Shown here in pieces: positions 7,827-16,071 of a DNA stretch of 64,000 nucleotides. The stretch is from Alphaproteobacteria bacterium (GTDB lineage Bacteria; Pseudomonadota; Alphaproteobacteria; Micavibrionales; Micavibrionaceae). The DNA is taken from the NCBI GenBank assembly GCA_016699735.1, contig CP065008.1:1364001-1428000 (forward strand), written 5' to 3'. Both the position numbers and the translations under genes were made by a program. Positions within the stretch are counted from its first letter, which is position 1; the number at the start of each line of letters is the position of its first letter. The notes below the pieces were generated by a model, which worked only from the letters and a program-made list of their open reading frames with translations, searched no databases and had not been told where the DNA came from.

Positions 7827-8795
7827 TCATTGAGCGACTCGGACCTCGTTAATGCCCGTAACAATCGCTTCAATCGTAATATTGCTGGACGTATTGACGA
7901 TCCGGATGGTCTCGCCCTTCGAACCGTTCTCCAGAGCCTTGCCCTTGGCGGTCAGGTTAAGAACGCCGTCATCCAAAATCATGGTGACAAGATCGCCGCG
8001 GGAAACGATTTTAGGGGCCATCAGGTCGCCCGCCCGCAAAGGCCGTCCGGCAACCCCGAACCGCCGGGGCGTCATGCCGACCAGAGCTTGATCGTCCACG
8101 ATCGTTCCGTTCAGGAAATTCGCCTCCTCGACCTGAATGTAGTCGAGATCCTCAATGCCAATGACGTGTCCGTTCTGGATATTCTCTTTCAGGACCGGAA
8201 CCGTAATCAGCGGATGGATTGTTCCGCTGACCTGAAATTTCTGAATCGGGTTATCAGCCGACGGCGCCGCAATCGTCGCCTCGAACGTGTTGTTGCTGCG
8301 GTTCAAGGAGACCTGGGTCACATCAAGGCTGGCCTTTTCTTCACGGGGCAAAACAATCTGCCCGTAATCCGTGGGGATGCGGACGGAAAACGCTCCCCCA
8401 AAACCCTCGTGGGCAATAGCGGCCTTGAGATGATCCTCAATCATGTTTTGCCCGATAATCGTCGCCTCGCGCCGGATGGTGACCTGATCGTTGGAGCCTG
8501 CGGGCCGCCACGGAAGGTCAAGGGCAATCGCAATTCGCAGCAACGTGCGGGCGTTCAGAACCAGATCCTGACCGGGGCGGGGAGAGACGCCCAGAACGCG
8601 GTCATGATCGCGCTCCAGTCCGTAAAACACATCCCCCACTGTAATGTTATTGCCTGTAACGACGACATTTTCCTTGATCCCCATGGCCCCGTTCGCATAG
8701 ACGGGCACCGCCAGCATCACCACAAAGGTCAGCAGCCACAAGGCCGCAGCCATACGATGTCGGTAAGTTTGAGAACATTTGAAATTATTCGTCAT
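7827..8795 (-). CDS. flgA: Flagellar P-ring addition protein FlgA
   Basis: FlgA is the periplasmic chaperone for FlgI polymerisation. An N-terminal signal peptide spans about residues 14-35. The C-terminal half has the SAF-like domain (VIGIEDLDYIQVEE; the LVGMTPRRFGVAGRPLRAGD segment; VTMILDDGVLNLTAKGKALE). Its 322 residues are at the long end for the family because of the N-terminal region, which is normal in Alphaproteobacteria. It sits between flgG and flgH. Confidence 0.92.
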   Translation of the reverse strand: MTNNFKCSQTYRHRMAAALWLLTFVVMLAVPVYANGAMGIKENVVVTGNNITVGDVFYGLERDHDRVLGVSPRPGQDLVLNARTLLRIAIALDLPWRPAGSNDQVTIRREATIIGQNMIEDHLKAAIAHEGFGGAFSVRIPTDYGQIVLPREEKASLDVTQVSLNRSNNTFEATIAAPSADNPIQKFQVSGTIHPLITVPVLKENIQNGHVIGIEDLDYIQVEEANFLNGTIVDDQALVGMTPRRFGVAGRPLRAGDLMAPKIVSRGDLVTMILDDGVLNLTAKGKALENGSKGETIRIVNTSSNITIEAIVTGINEVRVAQ

Positions 8796-8828
8796 GACAG
8801 GTCTCTCTCCATGCCCTTATCCAAGCGG

Positions 8829-9614
8829 TTAGCGGAGTTGCGTGATCGTCTGCAGCATCTCGTCGCTGGTGGAAATCACGTTGGAATTCATTTCATACGA
8901 ACGCTGCGCGGTAATCAGTTCGGTGATCTCCGAAACCACATCCACGTTCGAGCGCTCCAGCGCACCCTGTTCGATCTGTCCGAAATTATCGGCATTCGGG
9001 TTGCCGACAACAGGCGCCGCCGAGGCAGTTGTCTCCAGAAGGAAATTATTGCCTATGGCTTCAAGTCCGGCCGGATTGATGAAATCGGCAAGCTGAAGCT
9101 GCCCCAGATTCTGTGTGGCGACCTGATTGGCGATCGTGACCTGAATTTCGCCCGAGGCGCTGACGTCGATCCCCGTCGCGTTAGCCGGAATGGTAATGCC
9201 CGGCAGCACACGATAGCCCTGCACGGTCACGACCTCGCCGTTCTCGTTGATCTGGAATGTGCCGTCCCGCGTATAGGCGGTCTCGCCGTTCGGCAGTTCG
9301 ACCTGAAAAAACCCGCGCCCGAGAATGGCAAGGTCCAGATCGTTTTCCGTCATCTCGACCGGCCCTTGCGAATGTTCGCGGTAGACCGCGCCCGTCTTGA
9401 CGCCCAGACCGACCTGCAGTCCCGAGGGGACTGTCGTTCCGGCATCGGAGGACGTCGCGCCGGGGCGGTTCAAGGTTTGATAGATCAGATCCTGAAACGC
9501 GGCCCTCTGGCGCTTGTAGCCCGTGGTGGTCATGTTGGCGATATTGTTCGATATCACGTCCACGTTGGTCTGCTGCGCCATCATTCCGGTTGCGCCGATA
9601 TCAAGGGATCTCAT
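8829..9614 (-). CDS. flgG: Flagellar distal rod protein FlgG
   Basis: It has 261 residues, the standard FlgG length. The start MRSLDIGATGMMAQQTNVDV is followed by ISNNIANMTTTGYKRQRA, and the end carries the rod C-terminal motif SNVDVVSEITELITAQRSYE. The ribosome site is AAGGAG. It lies directly downstream of flgF. It builds the distal rod through the P and L rings, whose genes flgI and flgH are nearby. Confidence 0.96.
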   Translation of the reverse strand: MRSLDIGATGMMAQQTNVDVISNNIANMTTTGYKRQRAAFQDLIYQTLNRPGATSSDAGTTVPSGLQVGLGVKTGAVYREHSQGPVEMTENDLDLAILGRGFFQVELPNGETAYTRDGTFQINENGEVVTVQGYRVLPGITIPANATGIDVSASGEIQVTIANQVATQNLGQLQLADFINPAGLEAIGNNFLLETTASAAPVVGNPNADNFGQIEQGALERSNVDVVSEITELITAQRSYEMNSNVISTSDEMLQTITQLR

Positions 9615-9659
9615 GAGCTTACTCCTTCTTTAAAATCCGTTCTGTTGTCCGTGTTCATC

Positions 9660-10382
9660 TCAGCTTCCGCCGGTCAGTTTTTGAATCGCGTTGCGCTGCC
9701 GATCATGCTCCGCCTCCAGCATCCGCTGCACACTCTGAAAATGCCGCAGGATCTTGATCATGCGCGTAATCTCCACGACGGGCTGGACGTTCGACCCCTC
9801 CAGATACCCTTGCCGGACAACCGTATTCGCGGCCTCCTGCTCGGGCGAGGAGGTCGTATAGGCATTATTGCCCTTGGGTTTGAGGCTCTGCAGGTTTTCG
9901 AACTCAACGACCCTGAGCTGCCCGATCTGGCCGCTCTGGTTGGAAAGCACGCCGCGTTCGTCCACAACGAATTCGGTAGAATCCGCCGGAACGGTGATTG
10001 GCCCACCGCTGCCCAGCAGGGGATAGCCAGCGCTATTGACCAGCGTCCCGTCGGCGGTTTTCAGGAAATTCCCGTCGCGCGTATAGCCGATCGATCCGCC
10101 CGGCAGTTGCACGGCCAGAAACCCCGGCCCGTTAAGCGCAACGTTCATATCGTTCCCGGTCTGCGTGATCGAGCCGGGGGCGGTGTTCTGATATTGTCCG
10201 TAATCCAGCACGAACGACAAAGGGTCGCCGTTGCCCCTCGGGTCGGCAAGATATTCCTCGAAGACAGGGCTTTGCTCACGAAAACCGTTCGTGTTCACGT
10301 TCGCGATATTATTCGCGACGATATCCAGATTATTCTGAAGCACAATCTGCCGGGACAGCCCGAGATAGAGTGTGTTTTCCAT
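9660..10382 (-). CDS. flgF: Flagellar proximal rod protein FlgF
   Basis: It has 240 residues with the rod signatures at both ends: ANNIANVNTNGFREQSPVF at residues ~22-40 and the C-terminal EGSNVQPVVEITRMIKILRH. FlgF rather than a second FlgG is indicated by length and position before flgG. It is first in the flgF-flgG-flgA-flgH operon, about 75 bases after a predicted sigma-54 transcription start. The ribosome site is AAGGAT. Confidence 0.94.
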   Translation of the reverse strand: MENTLYLGLSRQIVLQNNLDIVANNIANVNTNGFREQSPVFEEYLADPRGNGDPLSFVLDYGQYQNTAPGSITQTGNDMNVALNGPGFLAVQLPGGSIGYTRDGNFLKTADGTLVNSAGYPLLGSGGPITVPADSTEFVVDERGVLSNQSGQIGQLRVVEFENLQSLKPKGNNAYTTSSPEQEAANTVVRQGYLEGSNVQPVVEITRMIKILRHFQSVQRMLEAEHDRQRNAIQKLTGGS

Positions 10383-10649
10383 GGTTACGCATCCTTATCC
10401 CACGACACGCTTTCTTTGGCGCATCCGTTCGGCGTTTTCTTACGCCGTTATGTTCTGGAAACAGCAATGCAGGGATCGTGCCAAAAGGATCGGAGGCTAG
10501 GAAATCTCAGAAATAGAGACATTTTTAACGAGGATAAATTCCTTATGGATACTTGTCCAAGCGGGTTAGACGCGACGCGCACTTTGTTTTATAGTGAAAC
10601 TCCCTGAGTTATAGACACCCATATAACTTTTTTCTGGCAAGACAACGGC
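10383..10649. promoter_or_regulatory. Divergent flgF/fliL intergenic region
   Basis: There are 267 bases between divergent operons. The flgF-proximal half holds the sigma-54 element at 10468-10483. The fliL-proximal half is AT-richer, with no clear -35/-10 pair and no exact CtrA box (TTAA at 10536 is not matched 7 bases on). No small gene is evident. Confidence 0.55.
10468..10483 (-). promoter_or_regulatory. Sigma-54 (-24/-12) promoter for flgF-flgG-flgA-flgH
   Basis: The minus strand reads TGGCACGATCCCTGCA: -24 TGGCACG, 4-base spacer, then CTGCA, with GG and GC 10 bases apart. This is close to the full consensus. It lies about 86 bases upstream of the flgF start. Confidence 0.82.
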
Positions 10650-11270
10650 ATGGCAAAAGACGAAGAAGAACCGAAGGAAGGCGCAGAAGAGGGTGCGGAA
10701 GGGCAGCCTGCGGACGGGGAAAAACCCAAGGCTGGCCTTAAAAAAATCCTGATGATCGTAATTCCCGTAGTCCTTCTGCTCGGCGGCGGTGCAGGTCTGT
10801 ATTTTACCGGAATGCTGGATTCGCTTCTCGGCGCGAAAAAGGAGGAGGGCGGCGAACACGCGGCGGCTGAAGGTGAGCATGGCGCGGCCCCGGCGGAGGG
10901 CGAACACGCCGCCCCGGCGGAAGGCGGTCACGGGGAGGCGGCGGAAGGCGGCCACGGCGAAGCAGGCGGCGCCTTTCTGGAAATACCGACCATGATCGTG
11001 AACCTCGAAAGCGACGACGGCTCACCGCGCTATCTGCGCCTGACTGTCCAGCTCGAACTGGAAAATCCCGCCGACAAACCGGCGGTCGAGGCCGTAACGC
11101 CCCGTGTTGTGGATCAGTTTCAGACCTACCTGCGGGAATTGAGAGTCAGGGATTTGCGCGGCTCCGCGGGAATCTACCGTTTGCAAATGGAACTGCTCTC
11201 CCGCGTCAATCAGGCCGCCGCCCCGGTGAAGATCAAGGACGTGCTGTTTCAGGAAATCCTGATTCAGTAG
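10650..11270 (+). CDS. fliL: Flagellar basal body-associated protein FliL
   Basis: FliL is an inner-membrane protein that rings the stator units. The 206 residues comprise an acidic cytoplasmic N-terminus (1-30), one membrane helix (about 32-54), a linker (65-107) rich in Gly, Glu, Ala and His with repeated EGEH/EGGHGEA units, and the periplasmic FliL domain (FLEIPTMIVNLES, RYLRLTVQLELE). The linker holds five histidines at 70, 77, 86, 94 and 102. It is followed by fliM, the conserved order. Confidence 0.93.
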   Translation: MAKDEEEPKEGAEEGAEGQPADGEKPKAGLKKILMIVIPVVLLLGGGAGLYFTGMLDSLLGAKKEEGGEHAAAEGEHGAAPAEGEHAAPAEGGHGEAAEGGHGEAGGAFLEIPTMIVNLESDDGSPRYLRLTVQLELENPADKPAVEAVTPRVVDQFQTYLRELRVRDLRGSAGIYRLQMELLSRVNQAAAPVKIKDVLFQEILIQ

Positions 11271-11395
11271 GGCGTTATTCCGCACTTCCGCCATTCCTGC
11301 ATTTTTTCACGGAACGATTTTTGCTATATTAATGATTCAGGCCACCGGCCTTTCATGGTAAGAACTTTAATCGAACAACCTCACGAATCCAGAAA

Positions 11396-12523
11396 ATGAG
11401 CGAAGCTGGCACCGACGAAGCAGAAAAGATGAGCGCCGAGGAAAAGGCGATGATGGAGCAATGGGAATCCATGGCCGCTGAGGACGGCGCCGCCCCTGAC
11501 GATAAGGCCGACACAGTGCCGAGCGCCGAAGTCGCCGAAGGGGAGGGCGGAAACACCCGTATCCTCAATCAGGACGAAATCGACAGCCTTCTGGGCTTCG
11601 ATGACGACACCGGGCTGGGCGCCGAAACCTCGGGCGTCATGGCCCTGATCAATTCGGCGATGGTGAACTACGAGCGCCTGCCGATGCTCGATATCGTGTT
11701 CGACCGCCTCGTGCGCCTGATGTCTACCACCCTTCGCAATCTGACCAGCGACAATGTGGAGGTCAGCCTCGATCAGGTCTCGACCGTCCGCTTCGGCGAT
11801 TACATGAACTCGATACCGCTTCCCGCCATGCTTTCGGTCTTCAAAGCGGAGGAGTGGGACAATCAGGGGCTTCTCGTCACCGACAGCGCCCTGATCTATT
11901 CGATCGTCGATGTCCTGCTCGGCGGCCGCAAGGGGACGCCCTCCATCCGTGTCGAAGGCCGCCCCTACACGACCATCGAAAGCAAGCTCGTCGAGCGGAT
12001 GATCAACGTGATTTTAGGCGATCTCTGCTCCGCCTTCGATCCTTTGTCCCCTGTGACCTTTAACCTCGACCGCATGGAAACCAACCCGCGCTTCGCCACG
12101 ATCTCGCAGGGCGGCAACGCCTGCGTTCTGGCACGATTGAGAATCGACATGGGCGACCGCGGCGGACGGGCGGAAATCCTGATCCCTTACGCGACGCTGG
12201 AGCCGATCCGCGAACTTCTGCTCCAGATGTTCATGGGCGAGAAATTCGGCCGCGACTCCATCTGGGAAAGCCATCTCACGCAGGAGTTGTACAAGACAGA
12301 CGTTCAGGTGCAGGCCATTTTGGGCGAAGTCACCGTCCCGCTCGGGGTCATGATGAATTGGAAAGTGGGGGATCAGATTTTCCTGAACACCCGCATCGAC
12401 GAGGAACTGGAACTGCGCTGCGGCCATTTCCCGATGTTCAGGGGGCCGGTCGGCCAGCGCCGCGGTAACATCGCCGTGATGATCGAAAAATATATGGAAC
12501 CCGAAAAGCAGGGAGATTCGTAA
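11396..12523 (+). CDS. fliM: Flagellar motor switch protein FliM
   Basis: FliM is the C-ring component that binds phospho-CheY. It has 375 residues. The CheY-binding peptide LNQDEIDSLL is at residues 57-66, not at the extreme N-terminus, because a 56-residue acidic extension precedes it. The middle domain (MLDIVFDRLVRLMSTTLRNL) and the SpoA-type C-terminus follow. The stop overlaps the next gene start (TAATG). A shorter product starting at an internal codon would restore the usual layout, but I see no strong ribosome site for it. Confidence 0.95.
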   Translation: MSEAGTDEAEKMSAEEKAMMEQWESMAAEDGAAPDDKADTVPSAEVAEGEGGNTRILNQDEIDSLLGFDDDTGLGAETSGVMALINSAMVNYERLPMLDIVFDRLVRLMSTTLRNLTSDNVEVSLDQVSTVRFGDYMNSIPLPAMLSVFKAEEWDNQGLLVTDSALIYSIVDVLLGGRKGTPSIRVEGRPYTTIESKLVERMINVILGDLCSAFDPLSPVTFNLDRMETNPRFATISQGGNACVLARLRIDMGDRGGRAEILIPYATLEPIRELLLQMFMGEKFGRDSIWESHLTQELYKTDVQVQAILGEVTVPLGVMMNWKVGDQIFLNTRIDEELELRCGHFPMFRGPVGQRRGNIAVMIEKYMEPEKQGDS

Positions 12524-13269
12524 TGTCCGAAGTCCTCGCCCTTTTGCTGGATATGCTGATCGTCGGTCTTCTGGCCGCCACGATTTTTTTTACCATGCGT
12601 TTGTATTCAAGCCTCAGCAGCTTCCGCGAACATCGCGACGATTTTGAGCGTGTGGTCGGAAAACTGATTGCCAGCATCGCCCAGGCCGAGCAGGCGATAA
12701 AAAATCTCAAGCACGTCGGCACCCTTGAGGCCGAAAGCCTTGAGGGAATGATCCGGGAAGCCAAAGCCGCTGCCGACGACCTGAAAATGGTCAATGAGGC
12801 CAGTAATAATATGGCCAATCGTCTGGAGGAACTGGCGGGAAAAAACCGCAAGATCGCCGAAGGCATGGACTCGAAAACGCCCTATCTCGCCCGCCAGCAG
12901 AAACGCTTTATCGAGGAGCCGGAGCTTGAGCCTGAACCCGCTTCCGTGCGCCCAGTCGCTCCGATGGCAAAGGCCTCAACCGCACCAGCGCCGACACCGC
13001 AGGCAAAAGACAAACCCGCTGAGAGTTTCCCCTCCTTTTTCATTCAGGACCGCGAAATGGAAACGGCGCCTTTGGCCGCAAGACCGCCCTCAGCCGGAAA
13101 AATGCGCGAGGGCTTTGTTGATGTCTTTGAAGCACAGAAAGAGGAGTGGGGGGATATATCCGACGACGATATGCCGATCCCGCCCGCCTTGCAGAGTCAG
13201 GCCGAACGTGAACTCTATGAAGCTTTGTTGAAAAACAGGCGTAAGGCCGCAAACGGGGGCCGCACCTGA
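12523..13269 (+). CDS. DUF6468 membrane coiled-coil protein (position of PflI)
   Basis: It has 248 residues: a single N-terminal membrane helix (about residues 6-26), a long coiled coil (35-130, RDDFERVVGKLIASIAQAEQ onward) and a Pro/Ala-rich cytoplasmic-type tail. This matches the DUF6468 family found after fliM in Alphaproteobacteria. In Caulobacter the gene after fliM is, from memory, pflI, a bitopic proline-rich protein needed for flagellar positioning, so a related role is possible. It is coupled to fliM by TAATG and to the next gene by a TGATG overlap. Confidence 0.72.
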   Translation: MSEVLALLLDMLIVGLLAATIFFTMRLYSSLSSFREHRDDFERVVGKLIASIAQAEQAIKNLKHVGTLEAESLEGMIREAKAAADDLKMVNEASNNMANRLEELAGKNRKIAEGMDSKTPYLARQQKRFIEEPELEPEPASVRPVAPMAKASTAPAPTPQAKDKPAESFPSFFIQDREMETAPLAARPPSAGKMREGFVDVFEAQKEEWGDISDDDMPIPPALQSQAERELYEALLKNRRKAANGGRT

Positions 13270-14042
13270 TGGCGGCGTTCGACCCGTATAAAATCCTTCC
13301 GGCCTTGATGATCGTCTGCCTTCTGACCTTTTCCCTCAAGCTGGCGGAAGTGGTTACGGGCCTTCGCAGCCTCTCCGGCGCGGCCTACGCCGAGGAAGCG
13401 GCGCATCCTCCTGAAGCCAAGCCTTTGGAAACTCCTGCGGAAGAGCATAAGCCGGAAACCCCTGATCCAGCGCATCCCCCTGAGAATCCTGAAAATACCG
13501 AGGAAGCCAAGGAAGAAACGCCAAAACCGGAATCCCCAGGTAATAAAACGCCTTTGGTTTACGAGGATAACGCCGCCCAGATGCCGGAATGGAAGGATGC
13601 GGGGGATTCCGCCGTCGATCTGTCCGACGCCAAGAAGGACGTCATCGGCGATATGGCCGAGCGCCGGGTGCGTCTGGACGACCTTGAAAAGGAACTCAAG
13701 GCCCGCGAAGCCCTCATGAAGGCGGCCGAGCAGGAACTGGACCGTAAATTTAAGGAGCTCTCGAAACTCAAGGAGGAAATCGAAGGCCTCCTCAAGCAGC
13801 AGTCCGATGAAGAAAAGAACCGGGTCATGAGCCTTGTAAAGGTTTACGAGAACATGAAGCCCAAAGACGCCGCCCGCATATTCGACACGCTTGATATCGA
13901 TATATTGGTGGACGTGATGGGCAATATGTCCGAGCGCAAGATGTCCCCGATTTTGGCCGCGATGAACCCGGAACGCGCCCGAACCGTGACCATAATGCTG
14001 GCCGAGCAAAAGCAGCTTCCCGAACTCCCGCCGGGCCAATAA
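13269..14042 (+). CDS. MotE-like protein with MgtE N-terminal-like domain
   Basis: It has 257 residues: an N-terminal membrane/signal segment (about 8-27), a Pro/Glu-rich stretch (40-95), a coiled coil (130-190, DDLEKELKAREALMKAAEQE) and a C-terminal MgtE_N-like domain (VKVYENMKPKDAARIFDTLD and MNPERARTVTIMLAEQK). This is the layout of MotE, the periplasmic chaperone for the stator partner MotC in rhizobia. The position between fliM and the motB-like genes fits a stator-related role. The family is fairly clear; the exact role is inferred. Confidence 0.75.
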   Translation: MAAFDPYKILPALMIVCLLTFSLKLAEVVTGLRSLSGAAYAEEAAHPPEAKPLETPAEEHKPETPDPAHPPENPENTEEAKEETPKPESPGNKTPLVYEDNAAQMPEWKDAGDSAVDLSDAKKDVIGDMAERRVRLDDLEKELKAREALMKAAEQELDRKFKELSKLKEEIEGLLKQQSDEEKNRVMSLVKVYENMKPKDAARIFDTLDIDILVDVMGNMSERKMSPILAAMNPERARTVTIMLAEQKQLPELPPGQ

Positions 14043-14244
14043 CAAAAGCGCATACACGGATATTCTTCTAAAGAAAAAGCAGGACAAGCCTTTTAGAAAT
14101 CCAAAATCCCTCTAAAATGTATTGAGATTTTTTTCCTCTGCTTACCTTGCGTTAACCATTTCCCGCCATAATGCGCTTACGGAAGGTCATTTTTTTCAAC
14201 GCTGCGTCAAACTTTTCTCTGCTGGAAATTCAAGGAGACTGAAC

Positions 14245-14634
14245 GTGTCTGTGAACAAAAACATCAACATCCTCATCGTGGACGATTATACGACGATGCT
14301 CAGGATTATCAAAAACCTGCTCAAGCAGCTGGGTTTTAACAATGTCGATGAGGCCACGGACGGTACCGCCGCCCTTGAAAAAATCAAGGCTAAGGAATAC
14401 GGCCTTGTGATTTCCGACTGGAATATGGAGCCGATGACCGGCCTCGAACTGCTCAAGCAGGTCCGGGCGTCCGAGGCGGCCTTCAAGAACGTGCCATTTA
14501 TTATGGTCACGGCCGAAAGCAAGACGGAAAACGTCGTCGCCGCAAAGCAGGCCGGCGTGAACAATTATATCGTCAAGCCGTTCAATGCGGAAACCCTGAA
14601 AACCAAGATCGCCTCTGTTCTGGGCGAGTTTTAA
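14245..14634 (+). CDS. cheY: Chemotaxis response regulator CheY
   Basis: It is a 129-residue stand-alone receiver domain. Acidic pocket residues are D13 and D14 (ILIVDDYTTMLR), the phosphoacceptor is D58 (LVISDWNMEPMTG), the conserved Thr is in FIMVTAES and the Lys is in NYIVKPF. It is very close to classical CheY. I chose the GTG at 14245 because AAGGAG lies 7 bases upstream; the second GTG at 14251 is possible. It is followed by cheZ. CheY-P would bind the FliM made from the same cluster. Confidence 0.93.
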   Translation: MSVNKNINILIVDDYTTMLRIIKNLLKQLGFNNVDEATDGTAALEKIKAKEYGLVISDWNMEPMTGLELLKQVRASEAAFKNVPFIMVTAESKTENVVAAKQAGVNNYIVKPFNAETLKTKIASVLGEF

Positions 14635-14664
14635 GAAATAAATCTGCCGAGAGGGCATAAAGAG

Positions 14665-15279
14665 ATGAGCGAAAATCTTGCAGTAAAACCGCCGGAAGAG
14701 GGGGCATCCAAGCGCGACAAGCTGGTGAAAATCATCGGCTCGATGCTCGACAAGGTTGAAAAGGCCGGCAGTACAACGCGTGAATCGGTCTTTCAGGAAC
14801 TCAAGGATCTCAAGAAAGTCATCGAGGACTCACGCCGCGAAATCGGCATTGCCCGCCCCGGCGATATCCGCACGAAGGATATCCCGACCGCCACCGATGA
14901 ACTGGACGCCGTCGTCGAGGCGACTGCACAAGCCACAGCAGCAATCATGGACGCTTGCGACGGAATACAAACCGCCGCCGGAGAGATGGGCGGAGATCAC
15001 GCCAACAGGATTAACGATGAAGTGATGAAGATTTTTGAAGCCTGCTCGTTCCAGGATATCACCGGGCAGCGCATCAGGAAGGTGGTCAGAACCCTTACGG
15101 ATATTGAGCAGCGGGTGGGCCATTTGATTTCCCTTCTCGGTGATAAAGCCGCCGGAACGGGAGACCATGAAGACAAACGGGTTGGGGATGCCAGACTGCT
15201 GAACGGACCGCAGCTCCCGCCGCAGGCTGTATCGCAGGACGAAATCGACAAGCTCTTGGCCGAGCTTGACGGTCAGTAA
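14665..15279 (+). CDS. cheZ: CheY-P phosphatase CheZ
   Basis: It has 204 residues, mainly helical, with the CheZ signature IFEACSFQDITGQRI at 123-137. D131 and Q135 correspond to the phosphatase residues. The very C-terminus carries SQDEIDKLLAEL (190-201), which resembles the CheY-binding peptide of FliM (LNQDEIDSLL here). It probably tethers CheY-P as the CheZ C-terminus does in enterobacteria. It starts 30 bases after cheY, and a terminator follows at 15333. Confidence 0.92.
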   Translation: MSENLAVKPPEEGASKRDKLVKIIGSMLDKVEKAGSTTRESVFQELKDLKKVIEDSRREIGIARPGDIRTKDIPTATDELDAVVEATAQATAAIMDACDGIQTAAGEMGGDHANRINDEVMKIFEACSFQDITGQRIRKVVRTLTDIEQRVGHLISLLGDKAAGTGDHEDKRVGDARLLNGPQLPPQAVSQDEIDKLLAELDGQ

Positions 15280-15332
15280 TTCTAAGTCACTGAACTGAGT
15301 TTTTTCTAAAGTTTACTTCCAGCACTATAAGG

Positions 15333-15361
15333 CGAATCGTTTACGGTTCGCTTTTTTTTTT
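15333..15361 (+). terminator. Rho-independent terminator after cheY-cheZ
   Basis: The stem is GCGAATC (15333-15339) pairing with GGTTCGC (15346-15352), one G-T pair, 6-base loop, followed by nine T residues. It ends the cheZ transcript 50 bases before the next start. Confidence 0.85.
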
Positions 15362-15411
15362 GATCGGATATATTCTTCTGGAAGGTTCGAATATTTTCCC
15401 TGAGATTCGTT

Positions 15412-16071
15412 ATGGCCAATCAATACCTCGCCCTGTCCTTGTTCCTGATGCTGCTGTCGTTTTTCATTATCATGAACAGCAAATCCGGCTTTGACCAATC
15501 GAAGGCCAACCCGGTGATGCGGAGCCTCTCGGTTGCCTTTTCCGGAAAAACCAAGGAGCAGGGTCAGGCGCCGCTGAACGAATTTGTCGAAATCGCCCTG
15601 AAAGGCGAGGGGGACTCCCTCGAACGGATAGAATCTCTGTTTGTGACCAACCTCACCGACGTTCAGGCCAAGCGCAACCGTTTGGGCAACATGATGAGGA
15701 TCCGCCTGCCCATCGGTTCCTTCGCTAGGGGGATCGAATTTACGGAGGAAAATGGCGGCAGACAGGGCAACTTTGTCCCCACGCTGGTAGCTCTTCTGCA
15801 AACGCAGGACCGCGGAATTCCTTATCGTATGGATATGCTTCTCAGCGTCCCGCAGGATCCGGCGGACATGACGAAATCCGACCCGGAAGGTTTTCAGAAA
15901 AAGCTTGAGACGGTCAGCGGGTTCGCCCAAAAACTCGAAGAGATGGGAATTCCAAAAACGCTTCTGAGTTCAGGACTGCAAAGGGGAGAAAACGGCTTCA
16001 TAGATATCTTCTTTGTGCGCTACGAACCCTTCCGGGCCGCACCGAAACAGCCCGAGTCGGAGGAGCTATGA
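15412..16071 (+). CDS. MotB-like protein lacking the proton-channel Asp
   Basis: It has 219 residues. A single N-terminal membrane helix (about 5-24, LALSLFLMLLSFFIIMNS) aligns with the MotB helix, but the channel aspartate is replaced by Ser9. The C-terminal half follows the OmpA/MotB fold pattern (RIRLPIGSFARGIEF, then IPYRMDMLLSV where peptidoglycan-binding domains have GHTD, then KKLETVSGFAQKLEEMGIP), but the binding residues are gone. It overlaps the start of the next MotB-like gene (ATGAG). It may form a heterodimer with that protein or be a structural accessory. Confidence 0.65.
   Translation: MANQYLALSLFLMLLSFFIIMNSKSGFDQSKANPVMRSLSVAFSGKTKEQGQAPLNEFVEIALKGEGDSLERIESLFVTNLTDVQAKRNRLGNMMRIRLPIGSFARGIEFTEENGGRQGNFVPTLVALLQTQDRGIPYRMDMLLSVPQDPADMTKSDPEGFQKKLETVSGFAQKLEEMGIPKTLLSSGLQRGENGFIDIFFVRYEPFRAAPKQPESEEL

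Noticed and set aside
7830..10607. A 925-codon open frame on the plus strand opposite flgA, flgG and flgF
   Set aside because: It lies fully antisense to three unmistakable flagellar genes, has no recognisable domain and no ribosome site. Long antisense frames are expected from the codon bias of GC-rich genes.
10635..10650. TGGCAAGACAACGGCA as a sigma-54 promoter for fliL
   Set aside because: The GG/GC spacing fits, but the -12 part is poor and the element overlaps the fliL start codon, so it could not drive that gene.
14148..14160. Possible CtrA site before cheY
   Set aside because: Only one TTAA half is exact; the other half reads CTTA at the required spacing.
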